NCBI RefSeq assembly: GCF_015680405.1
Contig: NZ_JADLJS010000003.1
Span: 124,001 to 188,000, forward strand
From: Pseudomonas pudica
Lineage (GTDB): Bacteria; Pseudomonadota; Gammaproteobacteria; Pseudomonadales; Pseudomonadaceae
Direction of reading: 5' to 3'
Length of the DNA: 64,000 bases
Of this stretch, positions 55,570 through 64,000 are shown piece after piece; within the stretch, counting starts at the first letter, position 1; every line of letters begins with the position of its first letter. The notes under the pieces are model-generated. The model was not told the DNA's origin and did not search any database. It saw nothing but the letters and a program-made list of their open reading frames with translations. The translations under genes were made by a program, and so were the position numbers.

Positions 55570-57679
55570 GTCGTTCTCCTTGCGCCTGGCCGAGGCGGAT
55601 CAGCGCATCGACCGCAGTGGTGCCGTGGGCACCTACCATCAATGGGTTCACATCCAGCTCCAGTAATTGCCCGGCGTTTTCGCAGGCGTAGTCGGCCACC
55701 GCGCGGATAGCCGCAACCAATGCGTCGAGGTCGGCGGCCGGGCGGCCACGGAAGCCTTGCAGCAGGCTGGCACTGCGCAGGCCGAGCAGCGCGCCACGGA
55801 TGGCGTCGTCGGTGGTCGGCAACAACAGGCTGACGCTGTCCTTGAGCAGCTCGACCAGCACGCCACCGGCACCGATCACCAGGGCCAGGGCGAAGTCGTG
55901 CTCGCGCTTGATGCCGACGATCAATTCGGCCAGCGGCGGCTCGGCCATCGGTTCGAGCAGCACCTGGTCGAACGCTACCTGCGGGGCGTAGGCGGCGATG
56001 CGCTGGCGCATCTGCACCAGCGCAACCTCGAGGGCAGCGGCATCGCGCAGGTTCAGCGCCACCGCGCCGGCTTCGGTCTTGTGCGGCAGTTGCGCGCTGA
56101 CCGCCTTCAATACCAGCGGGTAGCCGACGCGGGCGGCATCTGCCACGGCACGCTCGGGTGTGCTCAACACCCCTGCCGGTACCGGCAGGCCGAAGGCACG
56201 CAGGGCTTGCTTGGATTGCCATTCGTCCAGCAGCTGGCCCTCGCCCGCGATGGTCTGGGGGCACAGCGGCACCCGTGCGGCCTCACCCTGTTCCAGCAGC
56301 CGCTGGCGGTTGCGCTGGTAGGCGACGATGCGGCCCCAGGCTGCCAGGCCATCCTCCACACCCTGCAGGGCGGCGATGCCACGCGCGTGCAAACGCTCGC
56401 GCGCGCAGGCGGGCAACAGCTCCGGGAATGCCGAGGTGACGAAGCCGATCTTGCCGTGGCGCTCCAACGCATCGCAGTACAGTGCCAGCAGCAGGTCGCA
56501 TTCCTTGCGTTCGCCGGTGAACGCCGCCGGGTAGTCCAGCACCAGCATGGCCGCGTCGGCTGCGCCGCTCAGGGTGCTGTCGAGCATGCGTTGCAGGGCC
56601 GCTGCATCACCCCAGATGGCAGTGGTGAAATCCAGTGGGTTGACCAGGTTGGCATAGGCCGGCAGCACCTCGGCCAACTGCGCCACCTGTCCTTGTTCGA
56701 GCTTTGGCAGGACCAGCTGGTTGCGCTCGGCATAGTCGGCGATCAAGCCGGCATCGCCACCGGAACAAGCCAGGGCTATCAGCTCGCCATTCACCGGCAG
56801 GCGGCCACAGGCGGCGGCCTTGAGGGTTTCGACGAAGCTCACCGGGCCACTGACGCGGATCACGCCCAGGCGCTGGAACAGGCTGTCGTACAAGGCATCG
56901 GAGCCGGACAGCGAGCTTGTGTGGCTGAGCGCCAGTTCGGCGCCGATCTGCGACACGCCGGTCTTCAGCGCAATGATCGGCGTGCCCTGCTGCAATGCCT
57001 TGCAGGCGGCACGGGCGAAGCCCGGCACGTTCTTCAGGCCTTCCAGGTGCAGGCCGATGGCGGTTACCCGTGGGTCGTCGAGCAGCACGTCCATCAGCTC
57101 GGCCACGCCCAGTTGTGCCTGGTTGCCGACAGAGGCCATGTAGGCCACCGGCAGCGAGCGGTCGCTCATCGACAGGTTGTAGGCGAAGTTGCCGCTCTGG
57201 GTGAGGATCGCCACGCCCTTCTCCACTTGCTGGCCACCATGGGCCACCGGCCACAGGGCAGCGCCGTGCAGGTAGTCGAGCAGGCCGTAGCAGTTGGGGC
57301 CGAGCAAGGCCATGTTACCGGCGGCGGCCAGCAGGCGCTGCTGCAGCTGGCCGCCCTCTTCGCCGCTTTCGGCAAAGCCTGAGGCATAGCAGATGGCGCC
57401 ACCGGCGCCGCGTGCGGCCAGCTCGGCAACGCACTGCAGAGTCAGTTCGCGGTTGGTGGCGATGAACACCGCGTCCGGGGCATAGGGCAAGTCGGCCACC
57501 CGCGCCACACAGGGGATACCTTCGAGGCTGTCATGCTGCGGGTTGACCAGCCACAGCTCGCCGCCAAAGCCACCTTCGGCGCAGCGCTTGAGCGCCCGCG
57601 CCATGCTGCGCCCGCCGACGAAGGCCAGGTGCCGGGGTGCCAGCAGGCGCTTGAGGTTGTCACGAATCGAATGCGACAT
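55562..57679 (-). CDS. NDP-forming acyl-CoA synthetase (acetate-CoA ligase family)
   Basis: A 705-aa single-chain enzyme of the ACS/succinyl-CoA synthetase-like superfamily: N-terminal CoA-binding domain (HLAFVGGRSMARALKRCAEG), ligase-CoA domain with phosphohistidine-type region (ILTQSGNFAYNLSMSDRSLP), and C-terminal ATP-grasp domain (LPHKTEAGAVALNLRDAAAL). It would activate a carboxylic acid to its CoA thioester. The substrate is inferred from context as the acid made by the aldehyde dehydrogenase of this cluster. It is 17 bases after the acyl-CoA dehydrogenase gene and overlaps aruI. Confidence 0.88.
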   Translation of the reverse strand: MSHSIRDNLKRLLAPRHLAFVGGRSMARALKRCAEGGFGGELWLVNPQHDSLEGIPCVARVADLPYAPDAVFIATNRELTLQCVAELAARGAGGAICYASGFAESGEEGGQLQQRLLAAAGNMALLGPNCYGLLDYLHGAALWPVAHGGQQVEKGVAILTQSGNFAYNLSMSDRSLPVAYMASVGNQAQLGVAELMDVLLDDPRVTAIGLHLEGLKNVPGFARAACKALQQGTPIIALKTGVSQIGAELALSHTSSLSGSDALYDSLFQRLGVIRVSGPVSFVETLKAAACGRLPVNGELIALACSGGDAGLIADYAERNQLVLPKLEQGQVAQLAEVLPAYANLVNPLDFTTAIWGDAAALQRMLDSTLSGAADAAMLVLDYPAAFTGERKECDLLLALYCDALERHGKIGFVTSAFPELLPACARERLHARGIAALQGVEDGLAAWGRIVAYQRNRQRLLEQGEAARVPLCPQTIAGEGQLLDEWQSKQALRAFGLPVPAGVLSTPERAVADAARVGYPLVLKAVSAQLPHKTEAGAVALNLRDAAALEVALVQMRQRIAAYAPQVAFDQVLLEPMAEPPLAELIVGIKREHDFALALVIGAGGVLVELLKDSVSLLLPTTDDAIRGALLGLRSASLLQGFRGRPAADLDALVAAIRAVADYACENAGQLLELDVNPLMVGAHGTTAVDALIRLGQAQGERHE

Positions 57680-57696
57680 GGGTGTTCTCCTGGCGC

Positions 57697-58857
57697 TCAG
57701 CGCAGCAGCGGGCGCAGCAGTTCGCGGGCGATGATGTGCCGCTGGATTTCCGAGGTGCCTTCCCAGATGCGCTCGATGCGTGCGTTGCGCCAGATGCGCT
57801 CGACCGGCCCTTCATCCATCAGGCCCATGCCGCCGAAGATCTGCACGGCTTCGTCGGCAACCTTGCCCAGCACTTCGCTGGCGAACAGCTTGGCCATGCC
57901 GGCCTCGCCATCGGTCATGCTGCCCTGGTCCATCTTCCAGGCGGTGTGCAGGGTGAGCATTTCCGCAGCGCGAATCTGCGTGGCCATGTCGGCCAGCTTG
58001 AACGACACCCCCTGGTAGCTGCCGATGGCCTGGCCGAACTGCTTGCGGTCGGCAGCCCATTGCAGCGACAGGTCGAGGGCACGCTGGGCCTGGCCCACGC
58101 AGTTGGCGGCGACCATCACCCGGCCGGCGGTGAGCCAGGCGTTGGCCACTTCCCAGCCCTTGCCGACCTCGCCCAGCACCTTGCTGGCCGGCACCCGGCA
58201 GTCGTCGAAGAACAGCTCGTAGGTGTGGTAGCCACGGTTGCTCACGCACTTGGGGCCACGGCGAATGGTCATGCCCGGCGTGCCACGGTCGACCAGGAAG
58301 GCCGTTACCGCGTTGCGCTTGCGCCCGTTGTGCTCGTAGGTGTCGGTGACGGCGAAGACGATGGCGAAATCGGCGTGGCCGGCATGGCTGATGAAGTGCT
58401 TGCTGCCGTTGATGACGAAGTCGTCACCCTGGCGCACGGCACGGGTCTTGATGGCGTTGGCATCGGAGCCGGCGCCCGGCTCGGTGAGGGCGAAGCAATC
58501 GATCTTCTCACCCTGCACGCAGGGCAACAGGTAGTCGTTGATCTGCTCGTCCTTGCAGGCCATGAGGATTTTCGATGGCCGCGCGACGAACACGTGCAGG
58601 GCCCAGGACACCTTGGACAGTTCGCGCTCGATCAGCGCCTGGGACAGATAGTCCAGGCCACCGCCGCCGACCTCCTCGGGCATGTTGAAGGCATAGAACC
58701 CGGCGGCGATGGCCTTGCCGCGGATCTGCGCAGCCAGCTCGGGCGACACGGCATCGGCGCGGTCCACTGCCTCCTCATGGGGCAGCAGCTCCTTGGCGAC
58801 AAAACTGCGTACCGCTTCCACCAACATTTCTTGTTCTTGGGTCAGTTGGAAATTCAT
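57697..58857 (-). CDS. Acyl-CoA dehydrogenase
   Basis: A 386-aa FAD-dependent acyl-CoA dehydrogenase. The FAD/substrate motifs (CFALTEPGAGSDANAIKTRA and GFYAFNMPEEVGGGGLDYLS) are intact. The expected catalytic Glu is in RIWEGTSEIQRHIIAREL near the C-terminus, as in SCAD/MCAD enzymes. It would introduce a 2,3-double bond in the CoA thioester. The gene lies 33 bases after the enoyl-CoA hydratase gene, in the same operon. Confidence 0.92.
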   Translation of the reverse strand: MNFQLTQEQEMLVEAVRSFVAKELLPHEEAVDRADAVSPELAAQIRGKAIAAGFYAFNMPEEVGGGGLDYLSQALIERELSKVSWALHVFVARPSKILMACKDEQINDYLLPCVQGEKIDCFALTEPGAGSDANAIKTRAVRQGDDFVINGSKHFISHAGHADFAIVFAVTDTYEHNGRKRNAVTAFLVDRGTPGMTIRRGPKCVSNRGYHTYELFFDDCRVPASKVLGEVGKGWEVANAWLTAGRVMVAANCVGQAQRALDLSLQWAADRKQFGQAIGSYQGVSFKLADMATQIRAAEMLTLHTAWKMDQGSMTDGEAGMAKLFASEVLGKVADEAVQIFGGMGLMDEGPVERIWRNARIERIWEGTSEIQRHIIARELLRPLLR

Positions 58858-58890
58858 CTGCGAAGGTCCTGGTGAGGGTCGGTTATCGGG

Positions 58891-59685
58891 TTACTGGCCG
58901 GTGAAACGGGGTGCGCGGCGCTCCACCGACGCTCGCAGCGCCTCGGCACCGTCCTGGCTGCGGCCGCACAGCAGGCCGGCCTGGCGCTCGGCTTCCAGCT
59001 GCTCGGCCAGGGTGCGCCGGGCGCCATCGCGGATCAGCCGTTTGGTCTGCGCGTAGGCGAAGGTAGGGCCATTGGCCAGGCGCCCGGCCAGCTCGGCGGC
59101 CACGGCGGGCAGTTGCTCGTCGGCACAGACTTCGCTGACCAGCCCGGCCGCCAAGGCACGTTCGGCACCCCACAGCTCATCGAGGAACAACAGGCGCTTG
59201 GCCTGCTCGCTGCCGATCAGCCGTGGCAGGTGCCAGCTGGCACCGGCGTCGGGGCTGTAGCCCATGCTGGTGTAGCCGGCCTTGAAGCGCGCCGAGGCCG
59301 CGGCGATGCGCAGGTCGCAGCACAGGCTGAGGTCCATGCCACCGCCCACGGCGGTGCCGTTGATGGCAGCGATGGTGGGCTTGTCGAGGCTGTGCAGGCG
59401 CAACATCAGTGCGTGGGCGGTTTCGGTCCAGCCGTAGCTTTCCAGGGTGCCCTGGGCCTCGGCCGCGGCCCATTCGGCAAGGTCGGCACCGGCGCAGAAG
59501 CTGCGGCCGCTGCCGGTCAGCACCACCACGCGCACGGCCGGGTCGCTGTTGCAGGTTTCCAGCAGAGTGTGCAGTTGCTTGAGGGTGGGGATGTCCAGCG
59601 CATTGCGCTGCTCGGGGCGGTTGAGGGTGATCCAGGCAACGCCGGCTTCGACCTTGCTCAACAGTGACGACGACGGGGTGGTCAT
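58891..59685 (-). CDS. Enoyl-CoA hydratase/isomerase family protein
   Basis: A 264-aa crotonase-fold protein. The oxyanion-hole region AAINGTAVGGGMDLSLCCDL is intact. At the second catalytic position the sequence is GYSPDAGASWHLPRLIGSEQ, where the usual Glu is replaced by Asp, as in PaaG/PaaZ-type 2,3-enoyl-CoA isomerases/hydratases rather than classic crotonase. It could hydrate or isomerise an enoyl-CoA. First gene of the minus-strand operon below 59685. Confidence 0.88.
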   Translation of the reverse strand: MTTPSSSLLSKVEAGVAWITLNRPEQRNALDIPTLKQLHTLLETCNSDPAVRVVVLTGSGRSFCAGADLAEWAAAEAQGTLESYGWTETAHALMLRLHSLDKPTIAAINGTAVGGGMDLSLCCDLRIAAASARFKAGYTSMGYSPDAGASWHLPRLIGSEQAKRLLFLDELWGAERALAAGLVSEVCADEQLPAVAAELAGRLANGPTFAYAQTKRLIRDGARRTLAEQLEAERQAGLLCGRSQDGAEALRASVERRAPRFTGQ

Positions 59686-59781
59686 GGGGGGCCTCGGTGT
59701 TGTTGTGATGGTTTGAGAGGGCTTGATGAGGGAGATACTAAACGAGTGTTCAACAAGGCGGCAATTGGGCGGGGATGGGGC

Positions 59782-59870
59782 TGTAACAACGCTTGAAAAC
59801 GATATATGTCGTTGTTTTTATTAGTCTTATTTGTTGGATCAAGGTTGAGATAGGAGGTGGTTGTTACAAC
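59782..59870. promoter_or_regulatory. Dyad-symmetric operator candidates upstream of the catabolic operon
   Basis: AACGATATATGTCGTT (59798-59813) is a near-perfect 16-base dyad. GTTGTTACAAC (59860-59870) is an 11-base palindrome, and its half-site TGTAACAAC recurs at 59782-59790. They lie 100-190 bases upstream of the enoyl-CoA hydratase start codon in AT-rich DNA, where the operon promoter should be. No adjacent regulator gene is found; the distant LuxR or a gene outside the window may bind. Confidence 0.45.
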
Positions 59871-59890
59871 TTTGTACAACTGGCGGATTG

Positions 59891-60012
59891 CTGGGGGCGC
59901 ATTGCGCCCCATCGCGACACAAGGCCGCTCCCACAAGTCATTCGCAGACTTCAGGTCTGCGCGTTACCTGTGGGAGCGGCCTTGCGTCGCGATGGGCTGC
60001 GTAGCAGCCCCG
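59891..60012. repeat. Inverted REP pair (BIME) after the APC permease gene
   Basis: ggggcgcattgcgccccatc and gatgggctgcgtagcagccc are outer hairpins, and cgacacaaggccgctcccac / gtgggagcggccttgcgtcg the inverse REP arms. It is between the permease gene and the operon downstream. Confidence 0.88.
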
Positions 60013-60023
60013 AGATTGAAACC

Positions 60024-61430
60024 TCAAACCCCCGGCACGCTCGGCTCGAAGGCCCCCTGCCGACGGCGGTTGACGAAGAAGTACGCCGCATAGCACAGGG
60101 CAATGAAGCCAAAGCCCCAGTACAACGACGGCCGCTGGGTTTCATCCAGCGCCAGGAACACGAACAGCGAGCTGCACAGGGTGATGCACAGCAGCGGCAC
60201 CAGCGGGTAAAGCGGCGCCTTGTACTTCAGGTCCTGCAGCTGCCCACCATCACGCAGGTAGACCTTGCGGAAGCGGTACTGCGCCAGGGCAATGACAATC
60301 CAGGTCACGGTGCCTGACATGCCACTCACCGCCATCAACACCATGAACAGGGTGTCGGCAGCAATGAAACTGGTCATCAGCGAGATCAGCGCAAAGCACA
60401 GGGTGATGCTCAGCGCCCGCAACGGCACGCCACGCTTGCTCAACGGCGACAGGCTTTTCGGCGCCATGCCGCTCTTGGACATGGCCCAGAGGATGCGCGT
60501 GGAGGCATACAGCCCGGAGTTGCCCACCGAAAGGATGGCGGTGAGGATGACGAAGTTCATCAGGTCGGCGGCAAAGGGAATGCCGACCATGTCGAACACC
60601 TGCACGAACGGGCTTTCCATCAGCCCGGCCTGCTCGAACGGCACGATGGCCGAGAGCACGGCAATCGCCAGCACGTAGAAGATCAGCACGCGGAACACCA
60701 CGTTGCGCACAGCCCGCGGGATGCTCTTTTCCGGGTGCTCGGTCTCGCCGGCCGCCACTCCCATGATTTCACAGCCCTGGAAGGCATAGACCACGGTCAT
60801 CATCACTGCGAACACTGCCGACAGGCCATGGGGGAACAGCGACTCGCCCACCAGGTTGTCCAGCATCGGGGCCGGCGCCCCGCTGCTCAGCGGGATGGCG
60901 CCAAAGATTACCAGCAGGCCGATGATGATGAAGCCGAGTATGGTTGCCACCTTGATCCCCGAGAACCAGTACTCCGCCTCGCCGAAGGCACGGGTGGCCA
61001 GGGCGTTGAGGCCGAACAGCACGACCACGAACAGCGCCGACCAATACCATATCGGCACCTCCGGGAACCAGCGGGTCATCAGCATGCCGGCGGCAGTGAA
61101 CTCCAGGCCCACGGTGGTGGCCCAGCTCATCCAGTACACCCAGCCGATCATGAAGCCGGTGGCCGGGCCGATGAACCTGGTGGCGTGGGCCTGGAACGAA
61201 CCGGACACCGGCATCTGCACCGACAGCTCGCCCAGGCAGACCATCACCAGGTACATCAGCAAACCCGCGACCAGGTAGGCCAGGATCGCGCCTATCGGGC
61301 CACCCTGGTTGATGGTCACGCCCGAGCCCATGAACAGCCCGGTGCCGATCACCCCGCCCAGCGACAGCATGAAGATGTGTCGGCTTTTCAGCGCACGGGT
61401 GAGCTGGATCTTTTCGCGGTTGTCAGTCAT
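60024..61430 (-). CDS. APC superfamily amino-acid permease
   Basis: A 468-aa inner-membrane permease with about 12 helices. N-terminal HIFMLSLGGVIGTGLFMGSG and GELSVQMPVSGSFQAHATRF are the AAT-family signatures. It resembles the LysP/ArgP-like cationic amino-acid group, but that is a weak call from pattern. Transport of the amino acid degraded by the downstream operon is a reasonable inference since it is the nearest gene on the same strand, 338 bases upstream of the enoyl-CoA hydratase gene. ATG at 61428-61430. Confidence 0.88.
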   Translation of the reverse strand: MTDNREKIQLTRALKSRHIFMLSLGGVIGTGLFMGSGVTINQGGPIGAILAYLVAGLLMYLVMVCLGELSVQMPVSGSFQAHATRFIGPATGFMIGWVYWMSWATTVGLEFTAAGMLMTRWFPEVPIWYWSALFVVVLFGLNALATRAFGEAEYWFSGIKVATILGFIIIGLLVIFGAIPLSSGAPAPMLDNLVGESLFPHGLSAVFAVMMTVVYAFQGCEIMGVAAGETEHPEKSIPRAVRNVVFRVLIFYVLAIAVLSAIVPFEQAGLMESPFVQVFDMVGIPFAADLMNFVILTAILSVGNSGLYASTRILWAMSKSGMAPKSLSPLSKRGVPLRALSITLCFALISLMTSFIAADTLFMVLMAVSGMSGTVTWIVIALAQYRFRKVYLRDGGQLQDLKYKAPLYPLVPLLCITLCSSLFVFLALDETQRPSLYWGFGFIALCYAAYFFVNRRRQGAFEPSVPGV

Positions 61431-61647
61431 GGCGCACCTCGCCTTTGCGGCCGGTGCCAGGCCGCGCGGGGGTGCCGCGCGTTGTGGTAGGAAGGAGGGG
61501 CTGAGCGCTACGGCATGTCATTATTCTTGTCTCCAATAAGCCTCATGGACCGCGTGCAACACGGTTGCCATGGATTATTGGAAACGGATGTAAGGTGCCG
61601 TTGTACGAACGGATCGAAGATGTAAAAAGTCGTAAGTATTTTGTACG

Positions 61648-63900
61648 TCAGCTCTGGATCAACTGTTCCAGGGTGGCGCGGGCCTGGGCAAGCTCCATGG
61701 CCAGCGGCTCGCCGAGCGCGTTCAATGCCTGTTCGTCATGCTGCCGGGCAGCGTCCTCAAGACGACGCAACAGCGCAGCCATGCCAGAAAAACCCAGGGA
61801 GTCGCAACTGCCGGCCAGGCGGTGGGCCAGGTGCAGCACTTCGGTATGGTCCTGGGCCGGCAGCGCCTCGGCCAATGCCGTGGCGTGATGTTCCAGCGAC
61901 TGGCGCAGCACCTTCAACAGGCCTTGCAGCTTCTGTTCACCCAGCAGCGAGCGGTGGGTGTCCAGCAATGACCAGTCCATTCTCGCGTCCATACACGCCA
62001 CCTCGGTGGGCACCGCTTCGGCCAGCGCCTGGCGCAGGTTGTCCAGCCGCAGGGGCTTGGCCAGCACTCCCTGCATGCCGGCATCCAGGTACCCTGGCAC
62101 TTGCCCCGGTTGCACGCCAGCCGTCAGTGCCAGGACCCGGCTGTGGCGGTTCGGCCCGGGCGTGGCACGCAGTTGCCGGCAAAGCTCCACCCCGCTCATG
62201 CCGGGCAGGTGCACGTCGAGCAGGATCAGGTCGAAGCGCCGCTGCGCGCAGGCCAGCAGGGCTTGCCCGGCGTCCTCGGCAAAGCTCACCCGGTGGCCAT
62301 CGCGCAGCAGCAACCCACCGGCCACCTCGCGGTTCAATTCCACGTCCTCGACTAGCAGGATGTCCAGGCTTGCCAGGGGCGAAGGGGCTGGTGAGTTGGC
62401 CTTCACTGGCTGCCCGCAGGCCATGTCGAGTTCGAACCAGAAGCGACTCCCCTGTCCTTGCACGCTGTCCAGGCCAATGCAGCCCCCCAGTTTTTCTACC
62501 AGATGCTTGCAGATCGCCAGGCCCAGGCCGGTGCCGCCATAGCGCCGGGCCACCTCCTCGCTGGCCTGGACGAAGCGGTCGAAGACCCTGGCCTGCACAG
62601 CCGGCTCGATGCCGATGCCATTGTCGCTGACCGACACCCGCACGCGCTGCGCGCCCTGGTCACTGGCCAGTACCTGCACCACAAGCCGCACCTGGCCGTG
62701 TTCGGTGAACTTGATGGCATTGGCCAGCAGGTTGCTGAGCACCTGGCGCAGGTACTGTTCGGCACCGTGCTGGTACTCGGCCAATTGCTCGTCGATGTGC
62801 AGCTGCAGGGCGTCGCCATTGTCCCTGGCCATGGGTTCGAGCAGCGTCAGCACTTCCTGGCACAACTGGCGTAGCGAGAATCCGACCAGCTCGGCGCGGC
62901 TCTCGCCTTCCTCGAGCCGGGCGAAATACAGCACTTCGTTGAGAATCGCCAGCAGCCCCTCGCCGGCCTTGTACAAGGCCTCGACGCGCTGACGGTCGGC
63001 CACCTCCAGCCGGCCGCCGCGCAGCAGCTCGGCCATGCCGAGAATGCCGTTGAGCGGTGTGCGCAACTCATGGCTCATGGTCGCCAGAAAGCGTGACTTG
63101 GCCAGGTTGGCGGCTTCGGCCTCGTCCTTGGCCCGGGCCAGGCTGGCGGTGCGCCGCTCGACCATGGCCTGCAGTTCGTCGCGCTTGTCCTGCAGCGCCA
63201 GACGGTCGCGCTCGCGGCGCTCGATGTCGCTGAGGATGGCGCGGCGCATGTCATCCAGGGCATTGGCCACGGTATCGATCTCGTCCGGGCGTGTCGACGG
63301 GCGGCGCCCCAGGCGCAATGGTTCCTGCCACTGGCCGGCACCAATTCGCCGGGCGAACTCGGCCATCACTTGCAGGTGGCGGGTGACCAGGCGATAGAAC
63401 AGCCCCGACAGTGCCACCGCCAGGCCACACAGGAACACGCCCATCCACAGCAGGCTGGCAAGGCCAGTGGCATACAGCCGCCTGTGCACCGCGCCCAGGT
63501 CGATGCTCACTTCCAGCTCGCCAAGGTGCCTGGCCGGCCCCGAGGGCGGCTGGTAATCGAGGGGGAAGCGTTCGATGCGCAGCGGCCCCTTGGGCTCGGC
63601 GGCGCCGCGCAGCAGCTGGAAATCGTCGCTGACCAGGCGCACCCGGGCGACATCGGAAAAGTCCACCAGGCCGCGCAGTTGTGTGTCCAGCTGGGCCTCG
63701 TCCAGGTCCCACAGGCTGCGCTCCAGGCTGGCCAGGTAACCGGCGCGGATCAACGCCATGCGCGCCTCGATATCGCGCATCTCGCGGCGGTACTCGAAAT
63801 ACAGCTGCACCGAGCTGGCCAGCACGGTGAAGCACAGGCTGAACAGCAGGATGAACAGCAGCAGGCGGCGCAGCAAGCCATCGGTGCGCAGGCGGATCAT
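61648..63900 (-). CDS. Hybrid sensor histidine kinase with receiver and Hpt domains
   Basis: A 750-aa inner-membrane hybrid kinase. Two membrane helices (residues about 10-32 and 145-170) flank a periplasmic sensor of about 110 residues, followed by HAMP (172-225) and a coiled coil. HisKA has H277 ([11 protein letters not shown]), and the ATPase has N395 in [14 protein letters not shown] and [10 protein letters not shown]. The receiver has D562 ([10 protein letters not shown]) and the C-terminal Hpt H693 ([13 protein letters not shown]). This is the TorS/BvgS-like phosphorelay layout. Its start overlaps the stop of the upstream gene by 4 bases (ATGA). No response regulator is in view. Confidence 0.92.
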   Translation of the reverse strand: MIRLRTDGLLRRLLLFILLFSLCFTVLASSVQLYFEYRREMRDIEARMALIRAGYLASLERSLWDLDEAQLDTQLRGLVDFSDVARVRLVSDDFQLLRGAAEPKGPLRIERFPLDYQPPSGPARHLGELEVSIDLGAVHRRLYATGLASLLWMGVFLCGLAVALSGLFYRLVTRHLQVMAEFARRIGAGQWQEPLRLGRRPSTRPDEIDTVANALDDMRRAILSDIERRERDRLALQDKRDELQAMVERRTASLARAKDEAEAANLAKSRFLATMSHELRTPLNGILGMAELLRGGRLEVADRQRVEALYKAGEGLLAILNEVLYFARLEEGESRAELVGFSLRQLCQEVLTLLEPMARDNGDALQLHIDEQLAEYQHGAEQYLRQVLSNLLANAIKFTEHGQVRLVVQVLASDQGAQRVRVSVSDNGIGIEPAVQARVFDRFVQASEEVARRYGGTGLGLAICKHLVEKLGGCIGLDSVQGQGSRFWFELDMACGQPVKANSPAPSPLASLDILLVEDVELNREVAGGLLLRDGHRVSFAEDAGQALLACAQRRFDLILLDVHLPGMSGVELCRQLRATPGPNRHSRVLALTAGVQPGQVPGYLDAGMQGVLAKPLRLDNLRQALAEAVPTEVACMDARMDWSLLDTHRSLLGEQKLQGLLKVLRQSLEHHATALAEALPAQDHTEVLHLAHRLAGSCDSLGFSGMAALLRRLEDAARQHDEQALNALGEPLAMELAQARATLEQLIQS

Positions 63901-64000
63901 CGGGAGTCCGCCGGCAGGTTGACCATGTCGCGGTAGGTCACTTCGCTCTGCTCCAGCCAGCGCTCGATCTCGCCGGTCTGGTTCATGCGCAGCAACTGCG
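63897..64000 (-). CDS. 3' end of a gene upstream of the hybrid kinase (probable periplasmic binding protein)
   Basis: The last 34 codons of a minus-strand gene run off the right edge (QLLRMNQTGEIERWLEQSEV then [13 protein letters not shown]-stop). The stop overlaps the kinase start by 4 bases, a sign of tight co-translation. The helical end is of the kind seen in periplasmic substrate-binding proteins that feed TorS-like kinases, but the fragment is too short to name a family. Confidence 0.6.
   Translation of the reverse strand, partial: QLLRMNQTGEIERWLEQSEVTYRDMVNLPADSR

Larger units (their letters stand above)
59686..60023. other. Intergenic region upstream of the catabolic operon
   Basis: About 340 bases holding the operator-like dyads and a REP pair, listed separately. 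No gene. Confidence 0.55.

Noticed and set aside
53704-57382. Large plus-strand frames opposite the AruI-like and acyl-CoA ligase genes
   Set aside because: Antisense artefacts of the same kind; no start signals and no family resemblance.

Overview
The window is a GC-rich chromosomal segment from a fluorescent Pseudomonas, most likely of the P. putida group. The basis is the gene content (a catBC-catA/catR cluster, a periplasmic broad-specificity amino-acid racemase beside aruH/aruI-like genes, katG, dsdA, ppnN) and many inverted pairs of the P. putida-type REP element (core 'gtgggagcggg..').
Layout. (1) 1-4174: the 3' end of a glycine-betaine/proline-type ABC permease, a GlxA-family AraC regulator, an APC amino-acid permease and an EamA exporter. 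(2) 4175-23896: an accessory region of mostly unknown genes, with AT-rich patches. It holds a 2208-aa DUF4011/SF1 helicase/nuclease/DUF3320 protein, a zinc-ribbon protein, a lone MbcA/ParS-type antitoxin domain, two paralogous metallophosphoesterases flanking a small unknown gene, an XRE regulator, a TIGR04141/DUF6119 protein, three unknown proteins in AT-rich DNA, and a recombinase-like protein lacking the catalytic tyrosine. The region ends abruptly inside a truncated pncB, of which only the last ~114 codons remain, so this looks like an island or rearrangement boundary. (3) 24239-40402: a core-like backbone with a LysR regulator divergent from yeiH, ppnN, a diguanylate cyclase, pssA, katG, a LysR regulator, a lipoprotein, an EamA transporter, an aldo/keto reductase, a PAS-PAS-GGDEF-EAL gene split by an in-frame amber codon, and a GNAT acetyltransferase. 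(4) 40521-45447: catechol ortho-cleavage genes catB-catC-catA, divergent from catR, followed by dsdA. (5) 45612-61430: a long minus-strand catabolic block: APC permease, enoyl-CoA hydratase/isomerase, acyl-CoA dehydrogenase, NDP-forming acyl-CoA ligase, AruI-like decarboxylase, racemase, AruH-like transaminase, aldehyde dehydrogenase and quinone reductase, then a polyamine-binding protein, a class III aminotransferase and a LuxR regulator. (6) 61648-64000: a hybrid histidine kinase overlapping by 4 bp an upstream gene cut by the window edge.
How the genes fit together. The cat genes convert catechol to the enol-lactone under CatR control. The 50075-59685 block reads as uptake, racemisation, transamination and decarboxylation of a basic amino acid (arginine is the best guess), oxidation of the aldehyde to an acid, CoA activation and a beta-oxidation-like end. 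The most novel material is the accessory region. The giant helicase-nuclease is a candidate stand-alone defence factor, and its upstream region carries a sigma70-like promoter abutting a perfect CRP/Vfr palindrome.
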